Shown: positions 1-6,858, counted from the stretch's first letter. The stretch: DNA of 16,811 bases from Alphaproteobacteria bacterium (GCA_020441605.1 JAGRLX010000016.1:1374-18184); one strand, 5' to 3'. Notes: generated from the sequence alone by a model not told the origin. A program made the numbers and translations.

Positions 1-98
1 ATGCCATGGCGCTTGCCGGCCTGGCCCGCGATCACCTTGCCGGTGGCAGAGATCTTGAACCGCTTCTTGGCCGAAGACTTGGTCTTCATCTTGGGCAT
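1..98 (-). CDS. rpmI: 50S ribosomal protein L35 (5' part only)
   Basis: The minus strand from 98 reads [20 protein letters not shown] and then [12 protein letters not shown] before running off the window edge. This is the conserved N-terminus of bacterial L35, a small basic protein of the large ribosomal subunit. About half of the usual 65 or so residues are present, so the gene is cut by the window and not broken. An AAGGA ribosome binding site (112-108) lies 9 nt before the ATG. In most bacteria rpmI follows infC and precedes rplT. Here infC is 2.6 kb upstream, and a regulator-kinase operon lies between them. The leader contains its own promoter-like sequence and a hairpin, described separately. 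Confidence 0.95.
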   Translation of the reverse strand, partial: MPKMKTKSSAKKRFKISATGKVIAGQAGKRHG

Positions 99-127
99 TT
101 TGCTTCATCCTTTCAAAGCATTAATCA

Positions 128-161
128 GCCGCCCTGGCATGCCCTTTACAGGCCAGGCGGC
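128..161 (-). other. Hairpin in the rpmI leader
   Basis: On the minus strand GCCGCCTGGC (161-152) can pair with GCCAGGGCGGC (138-128), giving a 10-bp GC stem with one bulged G and a loop of about 13 nt. It ends 29 nt upstream of the rpmI ATG. No run of T follows, so a simple intrinsic terminator for the upstream kinase gene is unlikely. In other bacteria L20 or related structures regulate the rpmI-rplT mRNA. That role here is inference only. Confidence 0.5.
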
Positions 162-175
162 TTGGAACGGGGCGC

Positions 176-203
176 TTTAAGCAAAAACCGCCACAAAAGG
201 CAA
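176..203 (-). promoter_or_regulatory. Possible rpmI promoter
   Basis: On the minus strand TTGCCT (203-198) and CTTAAA (181-176) are separated by 16 nt, just after the stop codon of the sensor kinase gene (stop 207-205). Transcription from here would start near 169 and carry the hairpin at 161-128 in a leader of about 70 nt. The match to the alphaproteobacterial consensus is only moderate. Confidence 0.35.
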
Positions 204-204
204 G

Positions 205-1515
205 TCACACGGTGATTTCGACCCTGAGGCCGCCGAGATCGGAACGGCCGTAGATGATCTGCAGGCCATAGATGTCGGCGATGTCCTCGACAATGGACAA
301 GCCCAGGCCAGAGCCCTGCTTGGTCTCGTCCAGACGGCGTCCGCGTTCGGCAATGCGGGACAGTTCGGCGTCGGGCACGCCGGGTCCATCGTCCTCGATG
401 GTCAGGAAGGGCGCATCGTAGCGGAGCTTGACCCGGGACCTGGCCCACTTGCGGCCATTGTCGAGGAGATTGCCAAGCAATTCAGTGAGATCACCCTGCT
501 CGATCGGCACCGTGGCGGACGGGACGACGTGAACGTCGAAGTCGATGTCCTCGGCCCCGGGCAGGCGCGACAGCGCCGCCGCAACCTTTTCAGCGACGGG
601 CTGCAAGGGCGTAGCCGCATGGCCACGGCCGCTCGACAGCCGCGCGCGGGCCAGGGCGCGTTCGACATGGCGGTTCATGGATTCAGCCTGTTCCTCGATT
701 TCGTTGGCGTCGGCCTCGAGGCCCCGGCCGCGGACATCGCGGGCCACAGCCGCCAGAATGGTCAGGGGAGTCTTCAGGCCATGGGCCAGGTCGCCCGCCC
801 GCCGCCTGGCCCGGTCGAGGGACTTCTCGCGCATGTCCAGAACATCGTTCAATTCGCCCACAAGCGGCGCCACTTCGGCGGGAAAATCGCCGGTCATGCG
901 CTGGGATCTCCCGGCCCGCACGTCGGTCAGCTGCTGGCGCAGGGTCTTGAGCGGGCGAAGACCGATGCCCACCTGCAGCCAGGCCCCGATCATCAGAACA
1001 GCGCCGATCACCAGGAGGGACAGGACCAGTTGGTCGCGCAACTGGGTCAGGGGGCGCTCGACTTCATCGGCATGGGTGGCGGCAGTGAACCACAGTTCCA
1101 CCGGGCCGTTGGCGCCGCTGGCCGTGATGTGGCGGCTGGCTATGACCAGGGGCTCACCTTCGGGTCCGGTGGGATTGGCCAGATCCGGATCGAAATCCCA
1201 CAGTGACCGGGAGCGGAGGGGTTCGCGGGGGGCCACGGCATCTGGCGCGGCAAAGGCAATCCACCAATAGCGTCCGCCATAGGGTTCCTCGTAGCGGCGG
1301 TTGGCGAGCTGACGCGTGACGGTAACCGTGCCGTCGGCCGCAATGTCGATGGCACTGATCAGCTGAAGCAGGTCGTTTTCAAGCTCGCCCCGCACCCGGT
1401 CGCGAATCTGGCGCTCGAACAGCTCGACCAAGGCGAAGCCGGTAAGGGAAAAGGCAAGGGTGATCGATATGAAGGCGGCGACGAAGAGACGTAGGCGAAG
1501 CGAACCGGTGGTCAT
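205..1515 (-). CDS. PhoQ/FeuQ-like sensor histidine kinase
   Basis: This 436-residue inner-membrane sensor kinase should phosphorylate the response regulator encoded just upstream. It has a short cytoplasmic start, TM1 (about 10-32), a periplasmic domain of about 130 residues, TM2 (about 163-183) and a HAMP-like linker. The H-box GDLAHGLKTPL has the phosphorylated His at 245. The N-box is LLGNLLDNGRKWA (347-359). The ATP-binding G boxes are DDGPG (375-379) and GSGLGLSI (401-408). The DLAHGLKTPL box and the N-box with GRKWA are typical of the PhoQ/FeuQ branch. The ATG overlaps the regulator stop as ATGA and is preceded by GGAGAGG, so the two genes are translationally coupled. The signal sensed is unknown; PhoQ relatives sense divalent cations, peptides or osmolarity. 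I am sure of the kinase, less sure of FeuQ orthology. Confidence 0.93.
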   Translation of the reverse strand: MTTGSLRLRLFVAAFISITLAFSLTGFALVELFERQIRDRVRGELENDLLQLISAIDIAADGTVTVTRQLANRRYEEPYGGRYWWIAFAAPDAVAPREPLRSRSLWDFDPDLANPTGPEGEPLVIASRHITASGANGPVELWFTAATHADEVERPLTQLRDQLVLSLLVIGAVLMIGAWLQVGIGLRPLKTLRQQLTDVRAGRSQRMTGDFPAEVAPLVGELNDVLDMREKSLDRARRRAGDLAHGLKTPLTILAAVARDVRGRGLEADANEIEEQAESMNRHVERALARARLSSGRGHAATPLQPVAEKVAAALSRLPGAEDIDFDVHVVPSATVPIEQGDLTELLGNLLDNGRKWARSRVKLRYDAPFLTIEDDGPGVPDAELSRIAERGRRLDETKQGSGLGLSIVEDIADIYGLQIIYGRSDLGGLRVEITV

Positions 1516-2177
1516 GCCTCTCCATTTAGCACGACATAGCCGAACCCGCGCCGCGTCTCGATGACGTCGGCCTTGAGCTTGCGGCGCAAGCGGCCGACCA
1601 GCGCCTCGATGGCGTTGGAATCCCGCTCGCTGTCGTGAGAGTAGAGATTGTCGCTCAACTCAGACTGGGACACGACCCGGCCACGATGATGAAAGAGCAC
1701 GTTGAGCAGGCGGAATTCCAACGGCGTGAGAGCGACCGGAATGCCGCCGACGGTCACCTGCCGGGTGCGCGGATCGAGGCTGACCTTGCCGACCGAGATC
1801 ACCGGTTCGGCGTGTCCCGCTGCCCGGCGGATCAGGGCGCGAAGCCGCGCCATCAGTTCTTCCATGCGGAACGGCTTGGGCAGGTAGTCGTCAGCACCCG
1901 CGTCTATGCCATCGACACGTTCGCTCCATGATCCACGGGCGGTCAGCACCAGGACCGGCGTGGCGATGCCTTCCTTGCGCCAGCGTTTGAGGATGGTCAG
2001 GCCATCAAGGCCCGGAAGACCGAGATCCAGGATGATTGCGGCATAGCTTTCGGTGCCGCCGCGGAACCAGGCATCCTCACCCTCATCGACGACCTCGGCC
2101 ACAAAACCGCCTGCGTTCACCGCCTCGGCAATGTCGGTGGCAATGCGATGTTCATCCTCGACCACAAGTACACGCAT
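1512..2177 (-). CDS. PhoP/FeuP-like OmpR-family response regulator
   Basis: This is a DNA-binding response regulator of 221 residues, counted from the second of two tandem ATGs (2177; the first at 2180 would add one Met). The receiver domain has the acidic pair E7/D8, phospho-acceptor D51 in the ILDLGLPGLDG segment, T79 and K101 in GADDYLPKPF. The C-terminal winged helix (about 126-219) carries the LTPLEFRLL, VVSQSELSDNLY and IEALVGRLRRKL segments and ends with the TRRGFGYVV wing. The sequence pattern is closest to what I know of rhizobial FeuP and other PhoP-type regulators. A GAGGG ribosome binding site lies just upstream, and the start overlaps the stop of the PepSY gene. It forms one operon with the PepSY gene before it and the kinase after it. 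It probably controls its own operon through the repeats at 2692-2731, which is inference. Confidence 0.93.
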   Translation of the reverse strand: MRVLVVEDEHRIATDIAEAVNAGGFVAEVVDEGEDAWFRGGTESYAAIILDLGLPGLDGLTILKRWRKEGIATPVLVLTARGSWSERVDGIDAGADDYLPKPFRMEELMARLRALIRRAAGHAEPVISVGKVSLDPRTRQVTVGGIPVALTPLEFRLLNVLFHHRGRVVSQSELSDNLYSHDSERDSNAIEALVGRLRRKLKADVIETRRGFGYVVLNGEA

Positions 2178-2629
2178 CATTTCCCTCGCACACTCATGAT
2201 GCGCCCATTCCGGGCATTCACCCATATTTCGATCAGGCGGCTGTTCGAGTCGATCATCTGGATACGATAAGTGGCCTTGCGGTCGATATCGGCGAGGCTG
2301 ATGTTGACGATCTCGCCAGTGTATCTCTCCCGGATGATCGAGAGAATCGACTTCAGTGGGGCAACCTCGCCGCGGCGCACCGCATCGCGGACACGGTCGT
2401 CGTCATCCTTGTCTCCATCACCGCCGCGGCTTTTTCCGCTCCCCCGGTTTCTGCCACCGCCATCGTGATCGTCATGGCCATCGTCGCCACCGCCGCCGTC
2501 ATCGCCACCGCCGTCACCACCGCCACCGTCATCGCCAGCGCGCGCCGACGCCGCGCCAAGCATGGCGAACAACACCACACATGCCGCGACAACGGTGCGA
2601 CGATTCAGCAGCTCTTCACGACTGGACAC
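2177..2629 (-). CDS. Secreted Asp/Gly-rich PepSY-domain protein
   Basis: This 150-residue protein is predicted to be exported to the periplasm. It has a signal peptide with two Arg at 10-11, a hydrophobic core at about 12-26 and likely cleavage after ARA (29-31). Residues 32-78 form a low-complexity Asp/Gly-rich, later Lys/Arg-containing stretch. Residues 80-150 have a PepSY-like fold pattern: a helix with PLKSILSIIRERYTG, then strands including ATYRIQMID and LIEIWVNARNGRIMSVRG. The start is GTG with GGGAG 7 nt upstream. It is first in a unit with a response regulator and sensor kinase and overlaps the regulator start. PepSY proteins often act as inhibitors or accessory sensors. The position matches FeuN, a periplasmic modulator of FeuPQ in Sinorhizobium meliloti, but the acidic tract suggests binding of divalent cations. 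Function is inferred. Confidence 0.85.
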   Translation of the reverse strand: MSSREELLNRRTVVAACVVLFAMLGAASARAGDDGGGGDGGGDDGGGGDDGHDDHDGGGRNRGSGKSRGGDGDKDDDDRVRDAVRRGEVAPLKSILSIIRERYTGEIVNISLADIDRKATYRIQMIDSNSRLIEIWVNARNGRIMSVRGK

Positions 2630-2691
2630 TCTGTTACTCCCGTCAACCGGCGAAATTCACGCCGATCGGTGGCTTGTCCTAAGTCATTGGT

Positions 2692-2731
2692 CCTGACAGG
2701 GCAATGAATGCGACTGTCAGGAATCTGTCAG
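2692..2731 (-). promoter_or_regulatory. CTGACAG repeats: candidate response-regulator box
   Basis: Reading the minus strand towards the PepSY gene, CTGACAG occurs at 2731-2725 and again at 2720-2714, exactly 11 bp apart. An inverted copy, CTGTCAGG, lies at 2699-2692. PhoP/OmpR-type regulators commonly bind direct repeats with about an 11-bp period. The second and third copies also form an 8-bp stem (CCTGACAG with CTGTCAGG, 14-nt loop) that could end infC transcription, but no T-run follows. The first repeat overlaps the infC stop codon (2730-2728). Confidence 0.4.
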
Positions 2732-3285
2732 CGTGGCGCCAGCACCATGACGATCTGGCGGCCTTCGAAGCGCGGCTCGGATTCCACCTTGGCGATCTCG
2801 GCGGTATCCTGCTTGACCCGGTTGAGAAGCTGCTGGCCAAGCTCCTGGTGGGCCATTTCGCGGCCCCGGAACCGCAAGGTGATCTTGACCTTGTCGCCTT
2901 CTTCGAAGAAGCGCTTGATGGCCCGCATCTTCACGTCATAGTCGTGATCGTCGATCATCGGGCGCATCTTGATCTCCTTGATCTCGATGACCTTCTGCTT
3001 CTTGCGGGCTTCCGCCGCCTTCTTCTGTTCCTGGAACTTGAACTTGCCGTAGTCAAGGATCTTGGCGACTGGCGGCTTGGCATCCGGCGAGACCTCGACC
3101 AGATCGAGATTGGCCTCTTCGGCCATCGCCAGGGCCTGGCGGGTGGGCACCACGCCGAGATTCTGGCCGTCGCTGCCGATCAACCGCACTTCGCGTGCGT
3201 CGATGCGATGATTGATCCTGTGACCTTCTTCCTTTTGCGGGGGGGCGGCTCCGCGGTTCGTTGGCCTCCTAGGTGGTATGCTCAA
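2728..3285 (-). CDS. infC: Translation initiation factor IF-3 (non-ATG start)
   Basis: IF-3 binds the 30S subunit, prevents subunit joining and proofreads start codon and initiator tRNA. The protein has the N-domain (EGHRINHRI, then [26 protein letters not shown] and DLVEVSP), a basic linker ([20 protein letters not shown]) and the C-domain with [31 protein letters not shown] and a [10 protein letters not shown] end. I place the start at a TTG (3285), giving 185 residues, the usual IF-3 size. An AGGAG site lies 11 nt upstream (3301-3297). An ATA at 3279 (183 residues) is another candidate. The in-frame ATG at 3357 lies between the -35 and -10 boxes of the apparent promoter, and the frame's GTC at 3378 is inside the -35, so neither should be in the mRNA. 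Rare start codons are a known autoregulation device for infC. Confidence 0.93.
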   Translation of the reverse strand: MSIPPRRPTNRGAAPPQKEEGHRINHRIDAREVRLIGSDGQNLGVVPTRQALAMAEEANLDLVEVSPDAKPPVAKILDYGKFKFQEQKKAAEARKKQKVIEIKEIKMRPMIDDHDYDVKMRAIKRFFEEGDKVKITLRFRGREMAHQELGQQLLNRVKQDTAEIAKVESEPRFEGRQIVMVLAPR

Positions 3286-3307
3286 GTGGGCATTCGCTCC
3301 TGTGGGG

Positions 3308-3331
3308 GGAGGCGCGAATCCCGCTGCCTCC
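3308..3331 (-). other. Hairpin in the infC leader
   Basis: On the minus strand GGAGGC-A-GCG (3331-3322) can pair with CGC-GCCTCC (3316-3308), a 9-bp stem with one bulged A and a 5-nt GGATT loop. It lies between the predicted transcription start (about 3341) and the AGGAG ribosome binding site (3301-3297). It may tune infC translation. It has no T-run and so is not a typical terminator. Confidence 0.45.
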
Positions 3332-3347
3332 GGATGGGTTGCGGCTG

Positions 3348-3378
3348 CTATAGACATTGAAGTGGGGGCCCGCGTCAA
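3348..3378 (-). promoter_or_regulatory. infC promoter
   Basis: On the minus strand TTGACG (3378-3373) is followed after 19 nt by CTATAG (3353-3348); taking TCTATA as the -10 gives an 18-nt spacer. Both boxes fit the alphaproteobacterial housekeeping pattern (TTGAC and CTATA). The -35 overlaps the TGA stop (3377-3375) of the P1 peptidase gene. The predicted start of transcription is near 3341, about 55-60 nt ahead of the infC coding start. Confidence 0.6.
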
Positions 3379-4385
3379 GCGCCGAGAATATCACGATAGC
3401 TGCGAAAGCCACCGGCCGGCGCCGCATGCCACAGGGCGCGGCCTACAGCCCGGGCCAAGGTCACAGCAGCAGCGGCGCCGATCTGGGCGAGCGCCAATCG
3501 CCGCTCCGGCGGCAATTGACGAAGGCAGGTGGCCGCCGCAAAGACGCTATCGCCGTCAAAAGGCGTGTGCAGCGGGCGGATGGCGATGGCCAGGCCATCG
3601 CCGGCCATGATGGCGAGCCGCCGGGCTTCGGCCTTGGTCAGGACTGCATCGGTCGCAACGATCGCCAGCGTAGTATTGGCGCCGGGCTGCGCCGCCCTGG
3701 CCAGGCGGTCCAGCTTGGTGCCGCCGATGCCAGGTGCGGGCCGTCCCGCGCCGGGCCCCATCTCGCCGCCGACCGCGTGCGGCAGGGACCAGAACTGGCC
3801 GGTTTGTGGGTCGACGCAGCTTCCGATGCTGTTAACGGCAACCAGCGCCCCGACGGTGAAGCCATCGACGAGGCAAGAGGCGCTGCCCAGGCCGCCCTTG
3901 AGCGCTCCGGCCACGGCCCCGGCGCCGGCGCCGACATTACCCAAGGGACATTGAGCGGATGCCGCGGCCAAGGCTTCCCGCCCGAGACGGCGGTAGGGGG
4001 GGTCCGGGCCCCAATCCTTGTCGCCGCCGTTCATCAGATCAAAGAGAATGGCGGCCGGTACCACCGGACAGGGCCAGGCCTGCTGGCCGAAGGCAAATCC
4101 CTTCCCCTGGCGGGCCAGGGCACTGGTCACCTCGGACGCCGCATCAAGCCCGAAAACCGAGCCGCCCGAGAGCACAATGGCATGAATGTCATCAACCAGA
4201 TTTTCAGGCGCAAGTGCTGGAGTTTCGCGGGTTCCGGGCGCGCCGCCGCGGATATCGGCGCCCACGACCATTGATTTCTCCGGCAACAGGACGGTGACAC
4301 CGGTCAGGATGGCATCATCGCTGGCATTGCCGACGCGCAGGCCGCCAACGTCGGTGATGAGATTGCGCGGGCCGGTCCGAGTCAT
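3375..4385 (-). CDS. P1-family (S58, DmpA-like) peptidase
   Basis: This enzyme belongs to the Ntn-fold P1 family that includes DmpA and BapA aminopeptidases and the nylon-oligomer hydrolase NylC. These self-cleave before a Ser/Thr that becomes the catalytic N-terminus. Counting from an alternative TTG start at 4394 (339 residues), visible marks are [24 protein letters not shown] (45-58), [12 protein letters not shown], and [13 protein letters not shown] with the expected Asn240-Thr241 cleavage point. No signal peptide is visible, so it is likely cytoplasmic. I prefer the ATG at 4385 (336 residues) because GAGG lies 3 nt before it; the TTG would overlap the kinase stop as TTGA. It is last in a unit with a VTT protein and a histidine kinase. 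The substrate cannot be read from the sequence; amino-terminal amides, beta-peptides and cyclic amides are known in the family. Confidence 0.88.
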   Translation of the reverse strand: MTRTGPRNLITDVGGLRVGNASDDAILTGVTVLLPEKSMVVGADIRGGAPGTRETPALAPENLVDDIHAIVLSGGSVFGLDAASEVTSALARQGKGFAFGQQAWPCPVVPAAILFDLMNGGDKDWGPDPPYRRLGREALAAASAQCPLGNVGAGAGAVAGALKGGLGSASCLVDGFTVGALVAVNSIGSCVDPQTGQFWSLPHAVGGEMGPGAGRPAPGIGGTKLDRLARAAQPGANTTLAIVATDAVLTKAEARRLAIMAGDGLAIAIRPLHTPFDGDSVFAAATCLRQLPPERRLALAQIGAAAAVTLARAVGRALWHAAPAGGFRSYRDILGA

Positions 4386-4390
4386 GACCC

Positions 4391-5890
4391 TCAATGGCCC
4401 GTTTCATAGCGGCGTTCGCCACGGCGGCCCGGACGCAACTCGGTGGCGCTGTCCGGCACACTCACCAAGAAGACGGTGCCGTCGCTGCCGGTGGCCACAA
4501 GCCGGATGTCGCCGCCATGGGCGCGGATCAGGTCGGCGGCGATGGTGAGACCGAGGCCGGTGCCGCCCGACCGGGCAGCACTCTGGAATGCTTCGAACAG
4601 CTTGGGACGGATCCGCTCGGGAATGCCCGGACCATTGTCGCGCACCTCGATCGTGACGACGCTACCCTCACGCCAGGAGCGGAGCGTTACCCGGCCTTCG
4701 GCCGCCTCCGGCCTCTCCACCTGGTCGGCCTCGAGCGCCTGAATTGCGTTGCGCATGAGATTGGTCAGAACCCGGTTGAGCTGCTCGCGGTCGGCATCGA
4801 CCTCGGTTTCCGGTGGCACCTGATTGTAAAAGACGATCCGGCTCGAGGCCTGGACAACGGCCGCTTCGATGATCTCGTCGGCGAGTTCACGCAGCGGCAG
4901 CTTCTCGCGCAGGGGCGGCGGCTCGTGGGCGCGGCCGAACTTCAGGGTTTGACTGAGGAAATCGATGGCCCGGTCGAGATTGGCGATGAGCTTGGGGGCA
5001 AAACGCTGCACCGTCGGATCCTCGACCATCGCCAGACGGTCCGAGATGAGATGGGCCGACGAGAGCATGTTGCGGAGGTCGTGGTTGACCTTGGAGGCGG
5101 CCAGTCCCAGGGCTGCGAGCCGGCTCTTCTGCTGCAGCATGGAGGTCAATTCAGTCTGCATGGCATGTAACTCATGCTCGGCGAGGCCGATCTCATCGCG
5201 GCGGGCAGAAGGCCGGATGATCCGCGACTGATCCTCGGGATTGCCGCGAAAGGCGATCATGTTGCGGGTCAACCGCTGCATGGGCTTGACCAGCACGACA
5301 TTGAGGGCGGCGAAAACCAGGCCCGCGACGATCAGGGACAGCACGATCGACAGCACCAGGATATTAAGCCCATAGCGGAGCATGGCATCGCGGAGCGGCT
5401 CTTCCTTTAAGGCAATCTCGATCAGGTCGCCCGACATATTGGGCGGCACGTCGATGACGCCAATCACTCGCGGTTCCGCGGCCAGCATTGCGACAAAGGC
5501 ATCGGTAATGGCGGCGAACCAACGCACCTCGCGAAGGTCGTAACTGGCGTCAATCATGTGGTCGCCTTCGCCACGCAGTATGAGCTGGCGCTTGCCGTCC
5601 TTGGCCATGGATACGACCAGCACGCCAGCACCCATGAGGATTTCGCTGCGCAGATCGTTCGACAGCAGCTGGTTTGGCGCAGCCTCGGCGGCAAGGGCGG
5701 CAATTTCCGCCTGGGCCACGCGGCCCTTGAGCCACTGGATGCGGAAATTGGCGATCGACGGCAGGAAGATGAGGACTTCGCCGAGCATCACGAAGACGAT
5801 GGTCAAGGCCAAGACCTTGCCGGAGAGCCCGGTGAGAGGCCCTGGCTGCGGCCGCGCCTGGGTGGTGTCCTGATCCATGTTGTCGGTCAT
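4391..5890 (-). CDS. HAMP-type sensor histidine kinase without a partner regulator here
   Basis: This is a 499-residue membrane kinase. TM1 spans about 25-47, an extracytoplasmic domain about 48-173, and TM2 about 174-200, running into a HAMP segment (VKPMQRLTRNMIAF). The H-box is LAASKVNHDLRNMLSS with the phosphorylated His at 270. The N-box is LNRVLTNLMRNAIQAL (371-386). The G boxes are RDNGPGIPE (417-425) and GGTGLGLTIAADLIRAHGG (442-460). The HDLRNML form of the H-box belongs to a different branch from the FeuQ-like kinase in this window. Its ATG follows the stop of the VTT gene by one base, and the P1 peptidase follows at once, so the three genes look like one operon. No response regulator is encoded next to it, so its target must lie elsewhere. 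The signal is unknown; an envelope or membrane-lipid cue is a guess from the VTT neighbour. Confidence 0.9.
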   Translation of the reverse strand: MTDNMDQDTTQARPQPGPLTGLSGKVLALTIVFVMLGEVLIFLPSIANFRIQWLKGRVAQAEIAALAAEAAPNQLLSNDLRSEILMGAGVLVVSMAKDGKRQLILRGEGDHMIDASYDLREVRWFAAITDAFVAMLAAEPRVIGVIDVPPNMSGDLIEIALKEEPLRDAMLRYGLNILVLSIVLSLIVAGLVFAALNVVLVKPMQRLTRNMIAFRGNPEDQSRIIRPSARRDEIGLAEHELHAMQTELTSMLQQKSRLAALGLAASKVNHDLRNMLSSAHLISDRLAMVEDPTVQRFAPKLIANLDRAIDFLSQTLKFGRAHEPPPLREKLPLRELADEIIEAAVVQASSRIVFYNQVPPETEVDADREQLNRVLTNLMRNAIQALEADQVERPEAAEGRVTLRSWREGSVVTIEVRDNGPGIPERIRPKLFEAFQSAARSGGTGLGLTIAADLIRAHGGDIRLVATGSDGTVFLVSVPDSATELRPGRRGERRYETGH

Positions 5891-5891
5891 T

Positions 5892-6671
5892 CTAGTACGG
5901 CGCGCCGCTTCTTGCAGATTTCTTTAGCCGCTTGAGACCGATGGGCAAAAGCGCGACACAGCCGAGAACCACGAAGGCTATCGCCAGTTCCCGGGTAATG
6001 AGCAGCGACGGGTCGAGTTCGAACCGGCATTCGGCGGCACCATTCGTGGCAATGCAGTCGGCCTGGGCCGCCTTCTGGGCGTCGATGACCGACCCCAGGC
6101 CAGTGCCAAGGTAGGCGAAGGCGATGGAGCCGGGGATGATGCCGATGACCGTCGCCGCGACAAAGGTCTTGAGGCGGACGCTGCACAGGCCGGCCACCGC
6201 ATTGACCATGAAAAAGGGAAAGAGCGGAACCAGACGCAGGAACAGCAGGTAGTTGAAGGCATCGGCGGCAAAGCCATGCGACAGTTTCTGGACCAGCGGC
6301 CCGGCCCGCTCGGCCAGGGCCGTGCCGAAGGAGGTCTTAACAATCTGGAACACGATGACCGCGCCGGCGGTCGCGGCCGCGATGGTTACCGGCACGCTAG
6401 TCATCCAACCAAATAGGAAGCCGCCGATGATGCTCATCGCCGCCGCCCCCGGCAGGGAAAATGCCACCACGGCGACATAGACCGCGCCATAGAGAAGGAT
6501 GGCGGCCACGAGATTCTGGTGTACAAAGGCCTCGATCGCGGCGCCATTGGTGACGAAGGACTCGAAGGACAGATGGCGGTAGAGGCCGGTCAGATAGACA
6601 ATCGCAATCCCCGCCAGCAAAAGGCCAGCCGGCAGCCAGCGTTTGAGAGGCGTCGTGGTGTTGGCAACCAT
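5892..6671 (-). CDS. TVP38/TMEM64 (VTT/DedA-like) membrane protein
   Basis: This is a polytopic inner-membrane protein of about 259 residues from the ATG at 6671; an ATG at 6695 would add eight residues, and neither start has a good ribosome binding site. Hydrophobic segments occupy most of the length. The family hallmark is visible in two parts: FSLPGAAAMSIIGGFLFGW in the first half and FLRLVPLFPFFMVNAVAGL in the second, then IGIIPGSIAFAYLGTGLG. A polar extracytoplasmic loop with two Cys (ADCIATNGAAEC) precedes the last membrane span. VTT/DedA proteins act as lipid scramblases or transporters for lipid carriers in the envelope; the substrate here is not known. It is the first gene of the unit with the kinase and P1 peptidase, and is divergent from rpmH. 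The C-terminus is basic (KRLKKSARSG). Confidence 0.88.
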   Translation of the reverse strand: MVANTTTPLKRWLPAGLLLAGIAIVYLTGLYRHLSFESFVTNGAAIEAFVHQNLVAAILLYGAVYVAVVAFSLPGAAAMSIIGGFLFGWMTSVPVTIAAATAGAVIVFQIVKTSFGTALAERAGPLVQKLSHGFAADAFNYLLFLRLVPLFPFFMVNAVAGLCSVRLKTFVAATVIGIIPGSIAFAYLGTGLGSVIDAQKAAQADCIATNGAAECRFELDPSLLITRELAIAFVVLGCVALLPIGLKRLKKSARSGAPY

Positions 6672-6829
6672 AATTTGGCCGGCCCGCCCTTGCATTTGCC
6701 GCGGATGGCGTTGGATCTGGACCTACACATGACCCAAATCCATGGCCGCGCCTAGGGGGCCTCACCCCTTCGTGAGAACAGTTCAAGCCGCGTGCGCGAC
6801 CGCGACGCGGCACCTGGCCGTCCGGCGCG

Positions 6830-6858
6830 TTGACTTTGGCGGGCTTTTGCCCCTATAA
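6830..6858 (+). promoter_or_regulatory. rpmH operon promoter
   Basis: TTGACT (6830-6835) and CTATAA (6853-6858) are separated by exactly 17 nt, close to the alphaproteobacterial housekeeping consensus. The predicted transcription start is near 6865, leaving a leader of about 110 nt before rpmH. In the 281-nt gap between the divergent VTT gene and rpmH I also see the structured leader at 6893-6956. I find no clear promoter for the VTT gene and no DnaA boxes. Confidence 0.75.

Noticed and set aside
2356..2682. Plus-strand frame rich in His and Arg over the PepSY gene
   Set aside because: It is the antisense shadow of the Asp/Gly codon repeats. The minus-strand frame has a signal peptide, a domain and operon overlap.
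3529..4297. Long plus-strand frames opposite the P1 peptidase
   Set aside because: GC-rich antisense frames with no family features; the minus-strand gene has clear P1 motifs.
6752..6768. AGGGG/CCCCT hairpin between the VTT gene and rpmH
   Set aside because: Only a 5-bp stem and no T-run on either strand, so not a supportable terminator.
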